Below, piece after piece: positions 4,676 through 6,157 of a stretch of DNA of 6,157 nt. Origin of the DNA: PALSA-926 sp964476835 (GTDB taxonomy: Bacteria; Pseudomonadota; Alphaproteobacteria; Micavibrionales; UBA2020); assembly GCA_964476835.1 (NCBI GenBank), contig CAYZCE010000046.1, forward strand, positions 1 to 6,157, written 5' to 3'. The notes under the pieces are model-generated. The model saw only the letters and a list, made by a program, of their open reading frames with translations. It was not told where the DNA came from and did not search any database. Each line of letters starts with the position of its first letter. Position 1 is the stretch's first letter. The translations under genes and the position numbers were made by a program.

Positions 4676-6157
4676 ATGAGCGCAAAGAAAGCACTTCGAC
4701 TCCTCAACGACAGCAAGAGCTTCACCGGACGCAAGCGCATCCGCCGCAGCTTCGGAAAAATTCCTGAAGTCTGCGAAATGCCGAACCTGATCGAGGTCCA
4801 GCGCAATTCGTACGAGAAGTTCCTGCAGCGCGACGTGCCTTTCGCGCAGCGCGGCTTCGAAGGCCTGCAGGAAGTGTTCGCTTCCGTGTTCCCGATCAAG
4901 GATTTCTCGGGCCGCGCCGAAATCGACTTCGTGCGCTATGAACTCGAAGAGCCGAAGTACGACGTCGAAGAGTGCCAGCAGCGCGGCATGACCTATGCGT
5001 CGCCCCTGCGCGTCACGCTCCGCCTGTCGACCTTCGACATCGACGAATCCACCGGCCTGCGCTCCATCCGCGACATCAAGGAGCAGGACGTATACATGCT
5101 CGACATGCCGCTCATGACCGACAACGGCACCTTCGTCGTCAACGGCACCGAGCGCGTCATCGTTTCGCAGATGCACCGTTCCCCCGGCGTGTTCTTCGAC
5201 CACGACGGCGGCAAGACCCACTCCTCGGGCAAGTACCTGTTCTCCGCGCGCGTCATCCCGTACCGCGGCTCGTGGCTCGATTTCGAATTCGACGCCAAGG
5301 ACCTCGTGTACGTCCGCATCGACCGCCGCCGCAAGCTGCCGGTCACCACGCTGCTGATGGCGCTGGATTCCGATGAATCCGCCGCGTATCGCGCGCGCCA
5401 GGCGAAGGCTGGCAAGGCGATCGACCCGACCAAGATCCAGGGCGTGTCGAACGAAGAGATCCTCAACCACTTCTACCAGACCGTCGCCTATGAAAAGGTG
5501 AAGGAAGGCTGGAAGACCGTCTACATCCCCGAGCGTTATCGCGGCATCAAGCTGCGCTACGACCTCGTCGACGCGAAGACCGGCAAGGTCAAGTTCTCGG
5601 CCGGCACCAAGGTCACCGCGCGCCAGGCGAAGAAGCTCGAAGAAGAGGGCATGAAGGAACAGATCATCTCGAACGAAGAGCTGATCGGTTCGTCCTTCGC
5701 GGGCAACGTCGTCGATCCCAAGACCGGCGAAGTCGCTTTCGAGGCAGGCCAGGAGATCGACAGCAAGGCGATCGACAAGGTCGAGAAGCTCGGCCTCAAG
5801 TCGCTCTCCGTCCTCAACATCGACAACATCAACGTCGGCCCCTACATCCGCAACACGCTGGCGGCGGACAAGTGCCGCAACCGCGTCGATGCGCTGGTCG
5901 ACATCTACCGCGTCATGCGCCCGGGCGAGCCGCCCACGCTGGAATCTGCGGATGCCCTGTTCCGCAGCCTGTTCTTCGACAACGAGCGCTACGACCTGTC
6001 CCCGGTCGGCCGCGTCAAGATGAACGCGCGCCTTGATTTCAAGACCGACGACCAACTGCGCATCCTCCGCAAGGAAGACATCTTCGCGATCCTGAAGATC
6101 CTCGTCGATCTCAAGGACGGCCGCGGCGAAATCGACGATATCGACCACCTCGGCAAC
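4676..6157 (+). CDS. rpoB: RNA polymerase beta subunit, N-terminal 494 residues (runs off the right edge)
   Basis: RpoB forms one half of the RNA polymerase catalytic cleft. The window holds 494 codons without interruption, roughly 36% of a usual alphaproteobacterial RpoB (about 1,350-1,400 residues). Recognisable segments are RIRRSFGKI and MPNLIEVQRNSYEKFL (21-50), YASPLRVTLRL (107-117), and the protrusion hallmark GTFVVNGTERVIVSQMHRSP (151-170), continuing into GVFFDHD. KYLFSARVIPYRGSWLDFEF (186-205), IYRVMRPGEPPT (410-421) and DDIDHLGN (487-494) follow. The rifampicin-resistance cluster would begin some 50-60 residues past the edge. The ATG at 4676 is chosen because AGGAAG lies 9 bases upstream. 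An earlier ATG at 4668 opens only a three-codon frame ending on the rpoB start (ATGACGCCATGA). Confidence 0.98.
   Translation, partial: MSAKKALRLLNDSKSFTGRKRIRRSFGKIPEVCEMPNLIEVQRNSYEKFLQRDVPFAQRGFEGLQEVFASVFPIKDFSGRAEIDFVRYELEEPKYDVEECQQRGMTYASPLRVTLRLSTFDIDESTGLRSIRDIKEQDVYMLDMPLMTDNGTFVVNGTERVIVSQMHRSPGVFFDHDGGKTHSSGKYLFSARVIPYRGSWLDFEFDAKDLVYVRIDRRRKLPVTTLLMALDSDESAAYRARQAKAGKAIDPTKIQGVSNEEILNHFYQTVAYEKVKEGWKTVYIPERYRGIKLRYDLVDAKTGKVKFSAGTKVTARQAKKLEEEGMKEQIISNEELIGSSFAGNVVDPKTGEVAFEAGQEIDSKAIDKVEKLGLKSLSVLNIDNINVGPYIRNTLAADKCRNRVDALVDIYRVMRPGEPPTLESADALFRSLFFDNERYDLSPVGRVKMNARLDFKTDDQLRILRKEDIFAILKILVDLKDGRGEIDDIDHLGN

Noticed and set aside
4668..4679. Three-codon frame ATGACGCCATGA overlapping the rpoB start
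   Set aside because: The Shine-Dalgarno sequence AGGAAG is only one base from this ATG, too close for initiation, and is correctly spaced for the rpoB ATG instead.
4544..6148. A 534-codon minus-strand open frame opposite rpoB
   Set aside because: It mirrors the rpoB codon pattern (repeated VD, RD, AL runs) and has no recognisable domain. RpoB on the plus strand is unambiguous.

Overview
The window is about 60% GC and reads as a chromosomal segment of an alphaproteobacterium. Three things suggest this: the RpoB and L10 protein sequences are of alphaproteobacterial type, rplJ has a GTG start, and HemB carries an aspartate-rich (non-cysteine) metal site. The exact lineage cannot be fixed from the sequence. 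I see no mobile element, CRISPR array, tRNA or rRNA.

Left part (1-1872, minus strand): three tightly packed genes are read leftward. They are a small two-helix membrane protein of unknown function, a DUF1543-type protein, and hemB (5-aminolevulinate dehydratase), whose C-terminal end lies beyond the left edge. The first two genes overlap by 4 bases (ATGA), and only one base separates the DUF1543 stop from the hemB start. The set therefore looks like one translationally coupled operon, driven by a good sigma70-like promoter at 1913-1941.

Centre (1873-2159): an AT-rich divergent control region. The leftward promoter overlaps a candidate rightward promoter at 1904-1933, and a second candidate -10 (TATATA) lies at 2044-2049. 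The part nearest rplK is a structured leader. It holds a hairpin at 2061-2075 and an element at 2084-2131 that resembles the L1-binding translational operator of L11 operons.

Right part (2160-6157, plus strand): rplK (L11), rplA (L1), rplJ (L10), rplL (L7/L12) and the first 494 codons of rpoB, in the conserved bacterial order. The products are the L1 stalk, the L11 and L10-(L12)n GTPase-centre stalk, and the RNA polymerase beta subunit. Each control step has a structured spacer. Between rplA and rplJ there is a strong hairpin followed by an L10-type autoregulatory leader. Between rplL and rpoB there are three further hairpins, the first placed like the partial attenuator known in other bacteria.

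The window is mostly ordinary core genome. The points worth a second look are the absence of secE-nusG upstream of rplK, the overlapping divergent promoters linking a heme gene cluster to the ribosomal operon, a hairpin that hides the rplJ start site, and a short copy of the L10-leader box in the rpoB leader. I do not see a convincing new biological system.
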